A stretch of 64,000 nt of DNA from Nostoc sp. JL34 (GTDB lineage Bacteria; Cyanobacteriota; Cyanobacteriia; Cyanobacteriales; Nostocaceae), in assembly GCF_017114945.1 (NCBI RefSeq), contig NZ_JABXKQ010000015.1:62001-126000 (forward strand), read 5' to 3'. Under the pieces are notes generated by a model. That model had not been told where the DNA came from. It did not search any database and saw nothing but the letters and a program-made list of their open reading frames with translations. Both the position numbers and the translations under genes were made by a program. Position 1 is the first letter of the stretch. Each line of letters opens with the position of its first letter. Positions 30,544-39,453 of this stretch are shown here, in pieces.

Positions 30544-33500
30544 ATGACTTATATTAAGAACACTTTTCCCGAATTTCTCACCGCCCTAGAAGGGTTTGAG
30601 CAGTTACCAGATGGAGCGATCGCTAATTTATCAGAACAGCTGCAAGCTTGGCGCTATCGCATAGGTCAGAAAATCATCGGTAAAGAAAGCCTCCCAGAAC
30701 GCATCACGATCATTTATGAAGGACAAGTGCGCCTGTTGGGATACGACCCCCAGACGCAAATGCCAATCACCCTAAAATTACTGCAACCAGGGGAAATTAT
30801 CGGCGAAATTGGTTTGTTGCGCGATGTCGCCTGTGAGACTGCGATCGCTTCCACCGAAGTAGTATGTTTAACCTTGAGTGCATCAGCATATTTTAGCTTT
30901 CTGGCTTCATACCCAGCTTTTGCCGAAGCTCGTAAGAACCGCAGTTATTTGGTAGAAGTTTTCGATATTCTCGGTTCCTATTGGCAAAAACAAGCGATCG
31001 CGACTTTAAATCTCAGAGAACTGGCAGAAAAAGCCTTACCACAGGCGAAAGTACAATACTTACCTCTAGGAAAAACTCCATTCAACCAACTCGATAGCGA
31101 AAGCGCCTGGTTTGTGAGTGGTGGTGGTACAGTAACAAATTTATCTGTTGGCGATCGCTTAGAATCAGACGATGACAGAGACAAAATCCAGGTCATCGGT
31201 CAAAACCCCGCGCGGCTACTTGGTATACATCCGTCAGATTTGATCTTAGAAGATAGTCATCAGATAGAACTTGTGGTAAGTGACACCACATTAGACAGAG
31301 ATAGCGCCGACGACCTAGATATTATTCCCTACGCATCAGACGAAGTAGTTCCACCGACAGCCCCCCAAAACTCAAAGAATTCGTCAAAACAGAAATACCC
31401 ATTTTTTGGTGGTAAGGGAGAACTAAATACAGCCTTCGCCTGCTTCCAAATGATCGCGAAGCACCTAGAAATGCCATTTCGTCGAGAGGTGGTTCGCCGG
31501 ATATTAACCGAGCAAGTCAAACGTCAGGGGACTATATCGTTTCAAGTTACTGCTTACCTGGCAGAATTAATCGGACTTAAGGCACAGTTGGTAGAGCTAC
31601 CAGTCGCTTCAATGACGCGCATTCCTACACCAGCATTGATTCGCTATGGTGATAGTTTTGCGGTTTTATATGAAGCGGATGCAAATACCGTGGTTGTAGG
31701 TGTCCCATCCCAAGGAATTGTCCGCTGTAAACCCGCTCAATTGGTTGAGCAATTAGATGTTGATCCAACCAACTTTCCGCCCCAAGTTAGGGTATTGCTG
31801 CTCACTGCTACTAAAGAAACACCCCAAGAACGCTTTAGTTTACGGTGGTTTTTGCCCTATTTGTCACGCCACCGTCGAGTCCTGATAGAGGTTTTTATCG
31901 CTTCCTTTTTCGTGCAGTTGGCAGCGTTGGCAAATCCGCTAGTCGTTCAGTTAATTATCGACAAAGTTATCACTCAAAATAGTATTGGTACACTACATAT
32001 TTTAGGAGTTTTGCTATTAGTAGTCGGGCTATTTGAAGCAGTCTTGACTACCTTACGAACCTACTTATTTGTCGATACCACTAATCGGATCGACATGGGT
32101 TTAGGGTCGCAAATTATCGACCACTTACTACGTCTACCGCTGCGCTATTTTGAACGCCGACCGGTGGGTGAACTTTCCACACGCATCAACGAATTGGAAA
32201 ATATCCGCCAATTCTTAACTGGTACGGCCTTAACAGTGGGGTTAGATGCTCTGTTTTCGGTGGTCTATATCGGTGTAATGCTGATTTACAGTTGGCAACT
32301 AACCTTAGTCGGCTTAAGCACGATTCCCGTGTTTATCGTGATTACCTTGATTGCTTCTCCCACTATTAGCAGACAGTTACGTGCCAAAGCCGAACGCAAC
32401 GCCGAAACTCAATCTTATTTAGTGGAGGTGATGTCAGGAATTCAAACAGTAAAAGCGCAAAATATCGAATTGCGATCGCGCTTTTCTTGGCAAGAGCGTT
32501 ACGCTCGATTTGTCGCCGCTGGTTTTAAAACAGTTGTAACTTCCACCCTCGCTAACTCTACCAGCAACTTTCTCAACAAACTCAGTAGCTTACTAGTTTT
32601 GTGGGTAGGAGCTTATTTAGTACTGAAACAAGAATTGACTTTAGGCGAATTAATTGCCTTTAGGATTATATCGGGTTATGTCACCAGCCCAATATTGCGC
32701 TTAGCTCAACTCTGGCAAAGCTTCCAAGAAACTGCCTTGTCTTTAGAGCGTTTAAGCGATATTGTCGATACACCCCAAGAAGGAGAAACAGACCGCTACA
32801 ATATACCCTTACCTACGATCAAGGGAGCAGTGAAATACGAAAATGTTTCCTTCCGCTTTGGGACAAGTGGGCCACTGCAACTTTCTAATGTCAACCTGGA
32901 ATTTGAGCCAGGTAAATTTATCGGCATTGTCGGACAAAGTGGGTCTGGTAAAAGTACGATGATGAAATTACTGCTGAGACTTTACGAAACTGAGTCCGGC
33001 AGAATTTTGATTGATGGTTATGATATTGCTAAAGTGGAACTTTATTCACTGCGACGACAAATTGGTGTAGTTCCTCAAGAAACATTGTTGTTTGACGGCA
33101 GCGTTCAAGAAAATATTGCCCTCACGAATCCCGATGCCACAACCGAAGAAATTATCGAAGCGGCTCAGGTTGCGTGTGCCCACGAGTTTGTCATGAACTT
33201 GCCCAACGGTTACAACACGCGGGTAGGAGAACGGGGTTCTGCACTTTCAGGTGGACAACGACAAAGAATTGCGATCGCTCGTTCTGTTTTACAACGACCA
33301 AAATTATTAGTTTTAGATGAAGCAACTAGCGCATTAGATTATCCCACAGAACGGCAAATCTGTCTCAACTTAGCCAAAGCATTCAAGGGGGATACAGTAT
33401 TTTTTATTACCCACCGACTGAACACCGTGAGTAATGCAGACATGATTGTTGTAATGGATAATAGCAGGGTTATAGAACAAGGTAGCCATCAAGAATTAAT

Positions 33501-33555
33501 GGCTACTAAAGGTCATTATTATTACCTGTATCAGCAACAAGATGTTAACTTGTAA
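30544..33555 (+). CDS. Type I secretion ABC transporter, HlyB-like with cNMP-type and C39-like domains
   Basis: A 1003-residue inner-membrane exporter from ATG 30544 (TTG three codons upstream is also open). Residues ~15-135 are a cyclic-nucleotide-binding fold, but GEIGLLRDVACETA lacks the Arg that contacts the phosphate, so ligand binding is doubtful. Residues ~285-425 are a C39 peptidase-like domain in which the catalytic Cys and His positions are not conserved (ELNTAFACFQMIA, SFAVLYE), as in HlyB-type exporters that do not cut their substrates. Six membrane segments (~440-720) follow, then the ATPase with Walker A GQSGSGKST near 797, LSGGQ near 902, LLVLDEATSALD and ITHRL. The HlyD-like gene lies 88 bases downstream. 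Likely clients are the RTX or FG-GAP exoproteins of this window; a peptide client is less likely given the inactive protease. Confidence 0.9.
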   Translation: MTYIKNTFPEFLTALEGFEQLPDGAIANLSEQLQAWRYRIGQKIIGKESLPERITIIYEGQVRLLGYDPQTQMPITLKLLQPGEIIGEIGLLRDVACETAIASTEVVCLTLSASAYFSFLASYPAFAEARKNRSYLVEVFDILGSYWQKQAIATLNLRELAEKALPQAKVQYLPLGKTPFNQLDSESAWFVSGGGTVTNLSVGDRLESDDDRDKIQVIGQNPARLLGIHPSDLILEDSHQIELVVSDTTLDRDSADDLDIIPYASDEVVPPTAPQNSKNSSKQKYPFFGGKGELNTAFACFQMIAKHLEMPFRREVVRRILTEQVKRQGTISFQVTAYLAELIGLKAQLVELPVASMTRIPTPALIRYGDSFAVLYEADANTVVVGVPSQGIVRCKPAQLVEQLDVDPTNFPPQVRVLLLTATKETPQERFSLRWFLPYLSRHRRVLIEVFIASFFVQLAALANPLVVQLIIDKVITQNSIGTLHILGVLLLVVGLFEAVLTTLRTYLFVDTTNRIDMGLGSQIIDHLLRLPLRYFERRPVGELSTRINELENIRQFLTGTALTVGLDALFSVVYIGVMLIYSWQLTLVGLSTIPVFIVITLIASPTISRQLRAKAERNAETQSYLVEVMSGIQTVKAQNIELRSRFSWQERYARFVAAGFKTVVTSTLANSTSNFLNKLSSLLVLWVGAYLVLKQELTLGELIAFRIISGYVTSPILRLAQLWQSFQETALSLERLSDIVDTPQEGETDRYNIPLPTIKGAVKYENVSFRFGTSGPLQLSNVNLEFEPGKFIGIVGQSGSGKSTMMKLLLRLYETESGRILIDGYDIAKVELYSLRRQIGVVPQETLLFDGSVQENIALTNPDATTEEIIEAAQVACAHEFVMNLPNGYNTRVGERGSALSGGQRQRIAIARSVLQRPKLLVLDEATSALDYPTERQICLNLAKAFKGDTVFFITHRLNTVSNADMIVVMDNSRVIEQGSHQELMATKGHYYYLYQQQDVNL

Positions 33556-33613
33556 CTTAGTCATTGCTGTGGGCAAAGTTTTTTGGCATTGGTAAACATT
33601 GCCCACCCTACAA

Positions 33614-33641
33614 AAAATCCAAAATCCAAAATCCAAAATCC
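33614..33641. repeat. Four tandem AAAATCC heptamers
   Basis: Short tandemly repeated heptamers of the kind common in heterocystous cyanobacteria. The array ends two bases before the ATG of the HlyD-like gene and so fills the place where a ribosome-binding site should be. Confidence 0.85.
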
Positions 33642-33643
33642 TT

Positions 33644-35227
33644 ATGACTCAACTTAATGGAAATCACCTCAACGGCAATCAGAAAAACGGCAATCAGAAG
33701 AATGGAGTTAAGCAAGATTCACGAGTCCTGACAAAACAACAGAAAGCTGCTCAAGAATCTTTAACTAACTCAAACACTCAGGACTTTGAGCAATCCATTG
33801 TCTTGCGCCAATCTCCAATTTGGTCGCGTACAATCATGGTGACACTAATCGGGCTAGCCTGTTTTGGAATTGCTTGGGCTTATTTTGCCAAAATTGAGCA
33901 AGTAGTGCCAGCGACAGGGCAATTAAAACCGCAAGGAACAGTCAAAGAAGTTCAGGCTCCTGTTAGTGGAGTTGTAAAAACAGTTAATATTAAAGATGGA
34001 CAAGAAGTAAAGCCCGGAGATTTACTGCTAACTTTTGATTCCATAGCCTCTGTTGCCGAATTAAATTCTTTGAATAAAATTCGCCTTGCATTAATTAAAG
34101 AAAACCAGATTTATCGCCGATTGATGGGTGCAAGTACCGCCACTGGATCTGAACTGTTATATTTGCGCGGTAATTTGCCTCAAGAAACTGCTTTTCTGCT
34201 GAAAAGTCGGGCAGCGTTAGTAGCAGAAAATGAATTATTCCGCACTCAATTAAAAAATTCTGGTCAAGATTCTGGAGTAGGAATTGATGAACAACAACTT
34301 CTACGAGTTGCTAAACAGGAATTAGACTCTCGCTCCTCATCAGCACGATTGGAAGTAGAAAAAACCAAAAAACAACTTACTCAAAATCAAATTAAACTGG
34401 AAGATAGTAAATCAAGTTTAGCTATTCAACAGGGGATTTTAGATAAGTTGAAGATATTAGCAGAAGAAGGTGGCATTTCTCAGCTTCAGTATCTCAACCA
34501 GCAACAAGAAGTACAAAATCGCACAGCAGAAGTAGCGCAACTAGGTGAGGAACTGAAACGCCTCCAGTTTGATATAGAAAAAGGACAACAAGAGTTAAGC
34601 AATACGGTGGCTGTTTCTGATAAAAACATTTTGGATAAGATTGCTGAGAACAAACAGCGGATTGCCACAATCGATAGCCAATTCATGAAAGTTTTGCTGG
34701 ATAATGAGCAGCGTTTGGCAGATGTCAATAGTAAAATATCTCAATCACAGTTAAACGTTAAATATCAAGAACTTCGCGCACCTGTAGCTGGAACAGTTTT
34801 CGATTTGCAAGCAAAAAACCCTGGGTTTGTCGCAACTCCAACTACAAAACTGCTGCAAATTGTCCCCAATGAAAACTATATAGCTGAAGTTTTCATCACT
34901 AACAAAGATATTGGATTTGTGCGAAAAGGTATGAAGGTAGATGTCAGAATTGACTCCTTCCCTTACAGCGAGTTTGGCGATATCAAGGGAGAAGTGATTG
35001 GGATAGGGTCAGATGCATTACCGCCAGACCAAACACATCAGTTTTATAGATTTCCGGCAAAAGTCTCATTAGATAAACAATCCTTAGTGATTAAGGGTAA
35101 AAAAGTCACCTTACAATCAGGTATGTCCATCAGTGCCAATATAAAAGTGCGCGAAGAACGGACTGTGCTTAGTTTATTCACTGAGTTGTTTACCAAGCAA
35201 GTTGATGCTCTTAAAGAGGTACGATGA
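33644..35227 (+). CDS. HlyD-family membrane fusion protein of type I secretion
   Basis: A 527-residue adaptor. The N-terminus is short Asn/Gly repeats (HLNGNQKNGNQKNG), followed by one membrane segment near 65-85 (TIMVTLIGLACFGIAWAYF). A lipoyl-like half-motif near 105-140 (PVSGVVKTVNIKDGQEVKPGD) is completed near 375-395 (LRAPVAGTVFDLQ). Between them lies a long coiled coil rich in Gln, Glu and Leu that should reach the outer-membrane TolC channel. The C-terminal beta-barrel ends with SISANIKVREERTVLSLF, typical of the family. It should form the exporter together with the upstream ATPase; no tolC gene is in the window. The start is the first ATG, after a heptamer array and without a visible ribosome-binding site. 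An upstream TTG frame (33599) runs through the repeats and is not favoured. Confidence 0.88.
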   Translation: MTQLNGNHLNGNQKNGNQKNGVKQDSRVLTKQQKAAQESLTNSNTQDFEQSIVLRQSPIWSRTIMVTLIGLACFGIAWAYFAKIEQVVPATGQLKPQGTVKEVQAPVSGVVKTVNIKDGQEVKPGDLLLTFDSIASVAELNSLNKIRLALIKENQIYRRLMGASTATGSELLYLRGNLPQETAFLLKSRAALVAENELFRTQLKNSGQDSGVGIDEQQLLRVAKQELDSRSSSARLEVEKTKKQLTQNQIKLEDSKSSLAIQQGILDKLKILAEEGGISQLQYLNQQQEVQNRTAEVAQLGEELKRLQFDIEKGQQELSNTVAVSDKNILDKIAENKQRIATIDSQFMKVLLDNEQRLADVNSKISQSQLNVKYQELRAPVAGTVFDLQAKNPGFVATPTTKLLQIVPNENYIAEVFITNKDIGFVRKGMKVDVRIDSFPYSEFGDIKGEVIGIGSDALPPDQTHQFYRFPAKVSLDKQSLVIKGKKVTLQSGMSISANIKVREERTVLSLFTELFTKQVDALKEVR

Positions 35228-35387
35228 AGAGTGCTGAGTTAAAAAACCGCAGTGGCTCCAGAAAGGTAGTTGCTCTTAGCCTTCTCTTTCAGAGACACTG
35301 AGGTGAAGGCGTCGAGTAGTCGCCTACGATGGCAAACTTGTCTTCAGCGCTACTTCACAAAGTACATCAATACTAATACTTTTTCGT

Positions 35388-35437
35388 CACTCAGCACGGG
35401 CTAAATGCCTCGCTACCCCTAACAGCACTCAGCACTC
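35388..35437. repeat. Dispersed spacer repeat (CTCAGCACGGGCTAAA type)
   Basis: An approximately 50-base sequence found in inverted orientation at 46912-46966, just before panB. Non-coding; it stops 3 bases before the next gene's ATG. Confidence 0.6.
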
Positions 35438-35440
35438 TTC

Positions 35441-35941
35441 ATGATGGTTAATTCTCAACGCATCGAACCCGCTCCCGGACAAGAATCAGTTTGGGATTAT
35501 CCCCGCCCTCCTCGTTTGGAGGACACAAGTAAACATATCCAAATAATCTTTAACGGAGTAATAATTGCAGATACCCACAACGCCAAACGTGTTTTAGAAA
35601 CTAGTCATCCTCCTTCTTACTACATTCCTCCTGCGGATATCAAAATGGAATATCTACAGATGACACCGCAATCTAGCTTTTGTGAGTGGAAGGGGAGTGC
35701 TGGTTACTACATAATCCGAGTTGGTGATAAAGAAGTCCATAATGCTGCCTGGTTCTACCCCAATCCCACACCAGCTTTTGAATCTATCAAGGACTATGTA
35801 GCTTTTTATGCTCATTTAATGGATAAATGCTACGTTAATGGCGAAGAGGTACAATCACAACCAGGTAACTTCTATGGCGGTTGGATAACCAGTGATATTG
35901 TTGGGCCATTCAAAGGCGCTCCTGGTACTTGGGGATGGTGA
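35441..35941 (+). CDS. DUF427 family protein
   Basis: A 166-residue soluble protein that fits the DUF427 family: an N-terminal VRVxFNGxxIADT-like strand (HIQIIFNGVIIADTHNAKRVLE), a middle SSFCEWKGSAGYYIIRV and an AAWFYPNPTPAFESIKDYVAFY segment, which is the family's WxYxxP core. Its biochemical role is not known; the fold is a small beta-rich barrel. The start is a double ATG; the first is used here. The next gene starts 37 bases after the stop, so the pair may share a transcript. Confidence 0.85.
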   Translation: MMVNSQRIEPAPGQESVWDYPRPPRLEDTSKHIQIIFNGVIIADTHNAKRVLETSHPPSYYIPPADIKMEYLQMTPQSSFCEWKGSAGYYIIRVGDKEVHNAAWFYPNPTPAFESIKDYVAFYAHLMDKCYVNGEEVQSQPGNFYGGWITSDIVGPFKGAPGTWGW

Positions 35942-35978
35942 GTCAAGTCGCTTCTCGAAATTAAAAATTGCAGTCAGT

Positions 35979-36506
35979 ATGAAAGTAGAAGTAGTACCGC
36001 ACGATTCTACATGGCGCGGCAAATTTGAGGATGAATCAAAGCATGTTGCGCTTACATTAGGTGAAAATGTAGTTGCTATTCACCATATTGGCAGCACGGC
36101 AATTCCACATATCTACGCGAAACCCATTATTGATTTGTTAGTTGAAGTTGAAAACATCGCCAAAGTGGATGATTGTAGTTTGGGTATGGAAGCGTTAGGT
36201 TATGAAGTAATGGGCGAGTTCGGCATACCAGGTCGCCGCTTCTTTCGTAAAGATAATAAAACAGGCACAAGAACGCATCATATCCATATCTTCACGACCA
36301 GAACATCGTCAGTAGAACGACACTTAGCATTTCGAGATTACATGATTGTACATCCCGAAGATGCACAAAAATATAGTGAATTAAAACGTAAGTTAGCGAA
36401 GCAGTATCCTAACGATATCATTGGATATATGAATGGGAAAGATGGGTTTATCAAAGAGATGCAAAGGAAAGCATTGGTATGGTGTACACTTGATAAATTT
36501 GAATAA
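35979..36506 (+). CDS. GrpB/UPF0157 family protein (nucleotidyltransferase-like)
   Basis: A 175-residue protein with the UPF0157 pattern: VEVVPHDSTWRGKFEDE at the start, IHHIGSTAIPHIYAKPIIDLLVEV (GSTA and the DLLV aspartate resemble a minimal nucleotidyltransferase core), RRFFRKD, and THHIHIF near 108-114. The family's substrate is unknown. The ATG at 35979 was chosen because the family starts there; the frame stays open upstream to 35892, overlapping the DUF427 gene. The stop codon TAA is the beginning of a MITE-like end (TAATATCAAGTTCGGG). Confidence 0.82.
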   Translation: MKVEVVPHDSTWRGKFEDESKHVALTLGENVVAIHHIGSTAIPHIYAKPIIDLLVEVENIAKVDDCSLGMEALGYEVMGEFGIPGRRFFRKDNKTGTRTHHIHIFTTRTSSVERHLAFRDYMIVHPEDAQKYSELKRKLAKQYPNDIIGYMNGKDGFIKEMQRKALVWCTLDKFE

Positions 36507-36677
36507 TATCAAGTTCGGGTGATTACTTATAATAAAATTTTTCAATGTAGGTTGGGTTGTAGCAACCCTGTAGGAGTAAGGCATTGAAACCCAACATCAA
36601 CAAAGTTCAAATGTTGGGTTTTGTTCTCGACTCAACCTACTACAGATATTCTAAGTGTTTAGCCGAACCTGACATAA
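36506..36677. mobile_element. MITE-like element, family 1, variant
   Basis: The left end (ATATCAAGTTCGGGTGATTA) and the reverse complement of the right end (TATGTCAGGTTCGGCTAAAC) form an imperfect terminal inverted repeat like that of 1535-1662, but the middle differs: it holds a TAGGTTGGGTTGTAGCAACC motif and an internal copy of GTTGGGTTT. Confidence 0.6.
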
Positions 36678-36704
36678 CACAATCCCTTTTACCTATTTCT
36701 TCTA

Positions 36705-36846
36705 ACGTGAGTTCGACAAGTCTTATTTGACCTCTCCCCCAGCCCCTATCCGACGCCCAGAGGGGAGCAAAGAGCTTAATTTTTCGTTTCTCCTCCCTTT
36801 CCGTTTCGGAGAGGGAGGCTGGGAGGGAGAGGTTCATCGAACTCAC
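36705..36846. mobile_element. MITE-like element, family 2, copy 1
   Basis: A ~142-bp non-coding unit starting ACGTGAGTTCGA and ending TCGAACTCAC. It is the reverse complement, at roughly nine bases in ten, of 51450-51593. Flanks TTCTTCTA (36697-36704) and TTCTTCTTA (36847-36855) look like a target-site duplication. Confidence 0.75.
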
Positions 36847-36951
36847 TTCTTCTTACGTTTAAAACACCAATCCTATCCTCAAAGAATAGGCTAATAAGCT
36901 GAGTTTTCTGTAATATCAAAAACCTCAGACTTTAGGGGTACTAAATTTATC

Positions 36952-37956
36952 TTATGGGTATCTAGCAGCTTTCATTTCAAACATCAAATATGTCCCTCCT
37001 AGTCCTTCCACAATTGTGCGTGTATTAGCAATCATCATTTTCTGATAAGTGTCACCGTCACTTCCTGGTTCACCAAGTCCCTCAGCATAAAGCTTCCTGT
37101 CAGAAATTTTCACTTCAGCTTCTTTGGCTACGGATTGAATCAAATTAGGATTAATTTCCACCTCAGCAAAAATTGTTGACACTTTAGCCTGCTTAATGTT
37201 TGTAGCCAAATTTCTCACTCGTTCGGCTGTTAGTTTTTCGTTAGTACTAATACTTTGCAATCCTCCTGCCAATGAAATACCGTATGCTTTCGCGTAATAA
37301 CTCAGCGCATCAGAGGTTGTGACTAACTTGCGTTCTTTGGTAGGAATACTGGCAATTCTTGACTTAATCCATCTATCTAGTTGAGTGAGTTCATTTGTAA
37401 CTTTTTTGGTATTGCTGGTATAAGCCTCTGCATCACTAGATTGTATTTTTCTCAAGTTACTATTAATTACTTCCACCATTCTGATCGTATTTTTGGTATT
37501 GTGCCAAAGATGAGGATCAGTTACATTCTTACCGCCTGCCTGAAATTTTTGTGGCTTAGGTACCGCAAGTTGACCGACGGCTATTTTTGGTGCAGAGTTT
37601 TTAGTCGCTTTAATTAATTTGATCAGATTTGGTTCAAAATTGTAACCAGTATAAAGAATAAGATTAGCCTGCTCAATGGCTTTACGATCTTCCGGTTTTG
37701 GTTTATAAAATTGGGGGTTGGTTGTAGGGGAAATTAAGCAGGTGAGGTTAACTGTATTCCCGGCAATCTGCCTAGTTAAGTCACACAGTACGCTTGTAGT
37801 TGCCACAACTTGGGGAAGATTCTCATTTACCTGGCTGCTAGTCTGAGTGAATGTAGTTCTTGCAGCTTGATTTCCACACCCAACAAATCCAATTGTCAAG
37901 GTAACAAAAAAAGCTCGGAAGAAATTATTCAATGGTGATTTTTTTGACATCCTCAA
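36952..37956 (-). CDS. Zinc/manganese ABC transporter substrate-binding lipoprotein (ZnuA-like)
   Basis: A 334-residue cluster A-I metal-binding protein. The N-terminus has a signal segment ending in the lipobox-like FVGC, so it should be anchored outside the cytoplasmic membrane. Family features are VVATTSVLCDLTRQIAGN, ILYTGYNFEPNL, DPHLWHNTKN with the metal-binding His, and SDALSYYAKAYGI, where a second metal His is usually found in TSHDAFGYF but Ser-Asp is seen here. The C-terminal part has EVEINPNL and LYAEGLGEPG. No permease or ATPase gene is adjacent, so it is an orphan binding protein. There is no His-rich loop. A perfect 13-bp palindrome 23 bases before the start is Zur-like. Manganese remains possible. 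Confidence 0.85.
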   Translation of the reverse strand: MRMSKKSPLNNFFRAFFVTLTIGFVGCGNQAARTTFTQTSSQVNENLPQVVATTSVLCDLTRQIAGNTVNLTCLISPTTNPQFYKPKPEDRKAIEQANLILYTGYNFEPNLIKLIKATKNSAPKIAVGQLAVPKPQKFQAGGKNVTDPHLWHNTKNTIRMVEVINSNLRKIQSSDAEAYTSNTKKVTNELTQLDRWIKSRIASIPTKERKLVTTSDALSYYAKAYGISLAGGLQSISTNEKLTAERVRNLATNIKQAKVSTIFAEVEINPNLIQSVAKEAEVKISDRKLYAEGLGEPGSDGDTYQKMMIANTRTIVEGLGGTYLMFEMKAARYP

Positions 37957-37978
37957 CTCCTACTGGATGTATAAAAAA

Positions 37979-37991
37979 GATAATCATTATC
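37979..37991 (-). promoter_or_regulatory. Zur/Fur-like operator
   Basis: GATAATCATTATC is a perfect palindrome (6-1-6) matching the core of the cyanobacterial Zur box TGATAATNATTATCA. It lies just before the ZnuA-like gene, where binding would block transcription. Fur boxes share this core. Confidence 0.65.
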
Positions 37992-38712
37992 GATAAAGTA
38001 AGTTTTAGTGAAATACCAGAGGGAAGTCTTCAGCAGGGAAGAGGTTAAGGGGAGACAGGGAAGCCTTTGGCTGAGAAAAGGGTAAAGGTTAGGGAAAAAA
38101 TTAATCGACTTTTCCCTTTTCTCTTTTCTAGTCAACACCCAGCAATTTTTGGTTGGTGAACCACTAGTGAGGTTTTTACAGGCAAAATATTAGTTAACTT
38201 CACGCGACAAGCTGGAAAACTGGTAGAGGTAGGAGCACAATAATAAAGGCGATGCTGGGCTGGAGAGCCTCCAGGAGTGTAGTTTTCTCACCGTCTGTTG
38301 AAGGGGCTATACCACTATGCTTACACACCACAAAGGTCGCAAATTGACTAGAATTATCAGCTTAAGGAGTGGGACGTAGTAATGATGGGGCTTATTGAGC
38401 ATACGGGTTGATTTCGCAAACCGAGTCGTGAATCTAAGGCAATTGTAGCTGTGGTTTTGCGAAGTGTGGATATATCATTGTTACAAAATTGGCAAATTGG
38501 CGATTTTTTAGCCATCAGCCTTTGTTACACTAATTTTCACCTAGTAAAGCCTTTCAAGAGCGCTCAGAGCATCATCTAACTACTCTTTATTACCATAATC
38601 TAGGCTGTACTTTATGCCATAATTTTTACCCTCTAGTTTCTTCATCATTAAATAACAGCCAAGTCAAGTATATAGAACAATTCCTCAAAGCTAATATTGG
38701 TGAAGATAAACA
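37992..38712. other. Intergenic region
   Basis: About 700 bases with no supported gene. A CTGGAG/CTCCAG hairpin lies near 38260-38275, and a nine-codon frame follows AAGGAG near 38382. Weak spurious frames exist on the minus strand at 37953-38138. Nothing here could be identified as a known RNA. Confidence 0.5.
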
Positions 38713-39048
38713 ATGGTTATTTTAGTTATTCTCGTTAACACCCTCATTTCGCTGATACTACTCTATGTAGCTTGGCGGGTGTGGCAACTCAAGCAGCAGC
38801 TAGCATACATAACAGATAGGTTAACCGCTTATGAAAGTTGTACCCATGCAACACTGAAGAAAGCACCCGAAAATATTTATCTCAGCCAGCAGAATATTTA
38901 TAAATTACGGCAAAGAAATCAAGCACTACAAATACAAATCCAACAAGTCCGGCAAATTATCAGTCTACTTTTGCTAGGACGACAAATCTGGCAGCGTTAT
39001 TTTCCTAAACTAGAGTTAACATCTGGAAAAAGAACAGTTGCAAAATGA
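38713..39048 (+). CDS. Small membrane-anchored coiled-coil protein
   Basis: A 111-residue protein not recognised as a named family. The first ~25 residues are a single hydrophobic segment (ILVILVNTLISLILLYVAWRVW), followed by a Gln/Leu-rich part (LRQRNQALQIQIQQVRQII) that should form a coiled coil, and a basic end. The topology suggests a protein anchored in the cytoplasmic or thylakoid membrane with a soluble tail. The next two genes also code for small anchored proteins with helical tails, and all three may serve envelope or stress functions. Behind the stop is a family 1 MITE-like end (39049-39079). Confidence 0.7.
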   Translation: MVILVILVNTLISLILLYVAWRVWQLKQQLAYITDRLTAYESCTHATLKKAPENIYLSQQNIYKLRQRNQALQIQIQQVRQIISLLLLGRQIWQRYFPKLELTSGKRTVAK

Positions 39049-39453
39049 GTTATGTCAGGTTCATCTGAACATTTATAATTAGGGCTGACACAGGGACACG
39101 GAGATAAGTTGGTAGCCATAACCCTCAGGAGGCATTGGCGCAAAAGCGATCGCTCCTTGTTTTCATCACCTAATCTTAAAGCTTGCTAGCAAGCGCCTCT
39201 CCGTCAGGAAGCAGGTACGGAACTATGCAAGATGTGGTGACAGAGAGGCTCGCCATAAGGCTTACCGGAGGTATCAAAACTTTGAGAGATACGGGGAGTT
39301 GGAATTATAAGTAATTAATGCTTTTGATATTCATGAATAAAAGCAACTTTTATGGCTGATATTTTGTCACGATAGATTAACTGGATAAAATCGGTTGAGT
39401 CTTACAAGGGGAGAAAACCCACCTAAAATAGGTGTAAGGAGAGAAACAAAAAA
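39049..39453. other. Intergenic region with MITE end, repeats and promoter
   Basis: Starts with a MITE-like end (GTTATGTCAGGTTC...), continues with Nostoc-type dispersed repeats around 39180-39270 (GCTTGCTAGCAAGC palindrome) and ends in a promoter (39364-39391) and a leader with AAGGAG at 39437-39442. Confidence 0.6.
39364..39391 (+). promoter_or_regulatory. Sigma-70-type promoter of the YtxH-DUF948 pair
   Basis: TTGTCA and TAAAAT are separated by 16 bases, with the gene's ATG 62 bases downstream of the -10 box. Confidence 0.55.

Noticed and set aside
37953-38138. A 61-codon minus-strand frame upstream of the ZnuA-like gene
   Set aside because: It runs through the Zur-like operator and its composition is unlike a protein.
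38220-38480. A possible structured RNA gene between the ZnuA-like gene and the small anchored protein
   Set aside because: Only a 6-bp hairpin was found, without a terminator, and it matched no known RNA (tmRNA, RNase P, SRP, 6S, Yfr1 motif).
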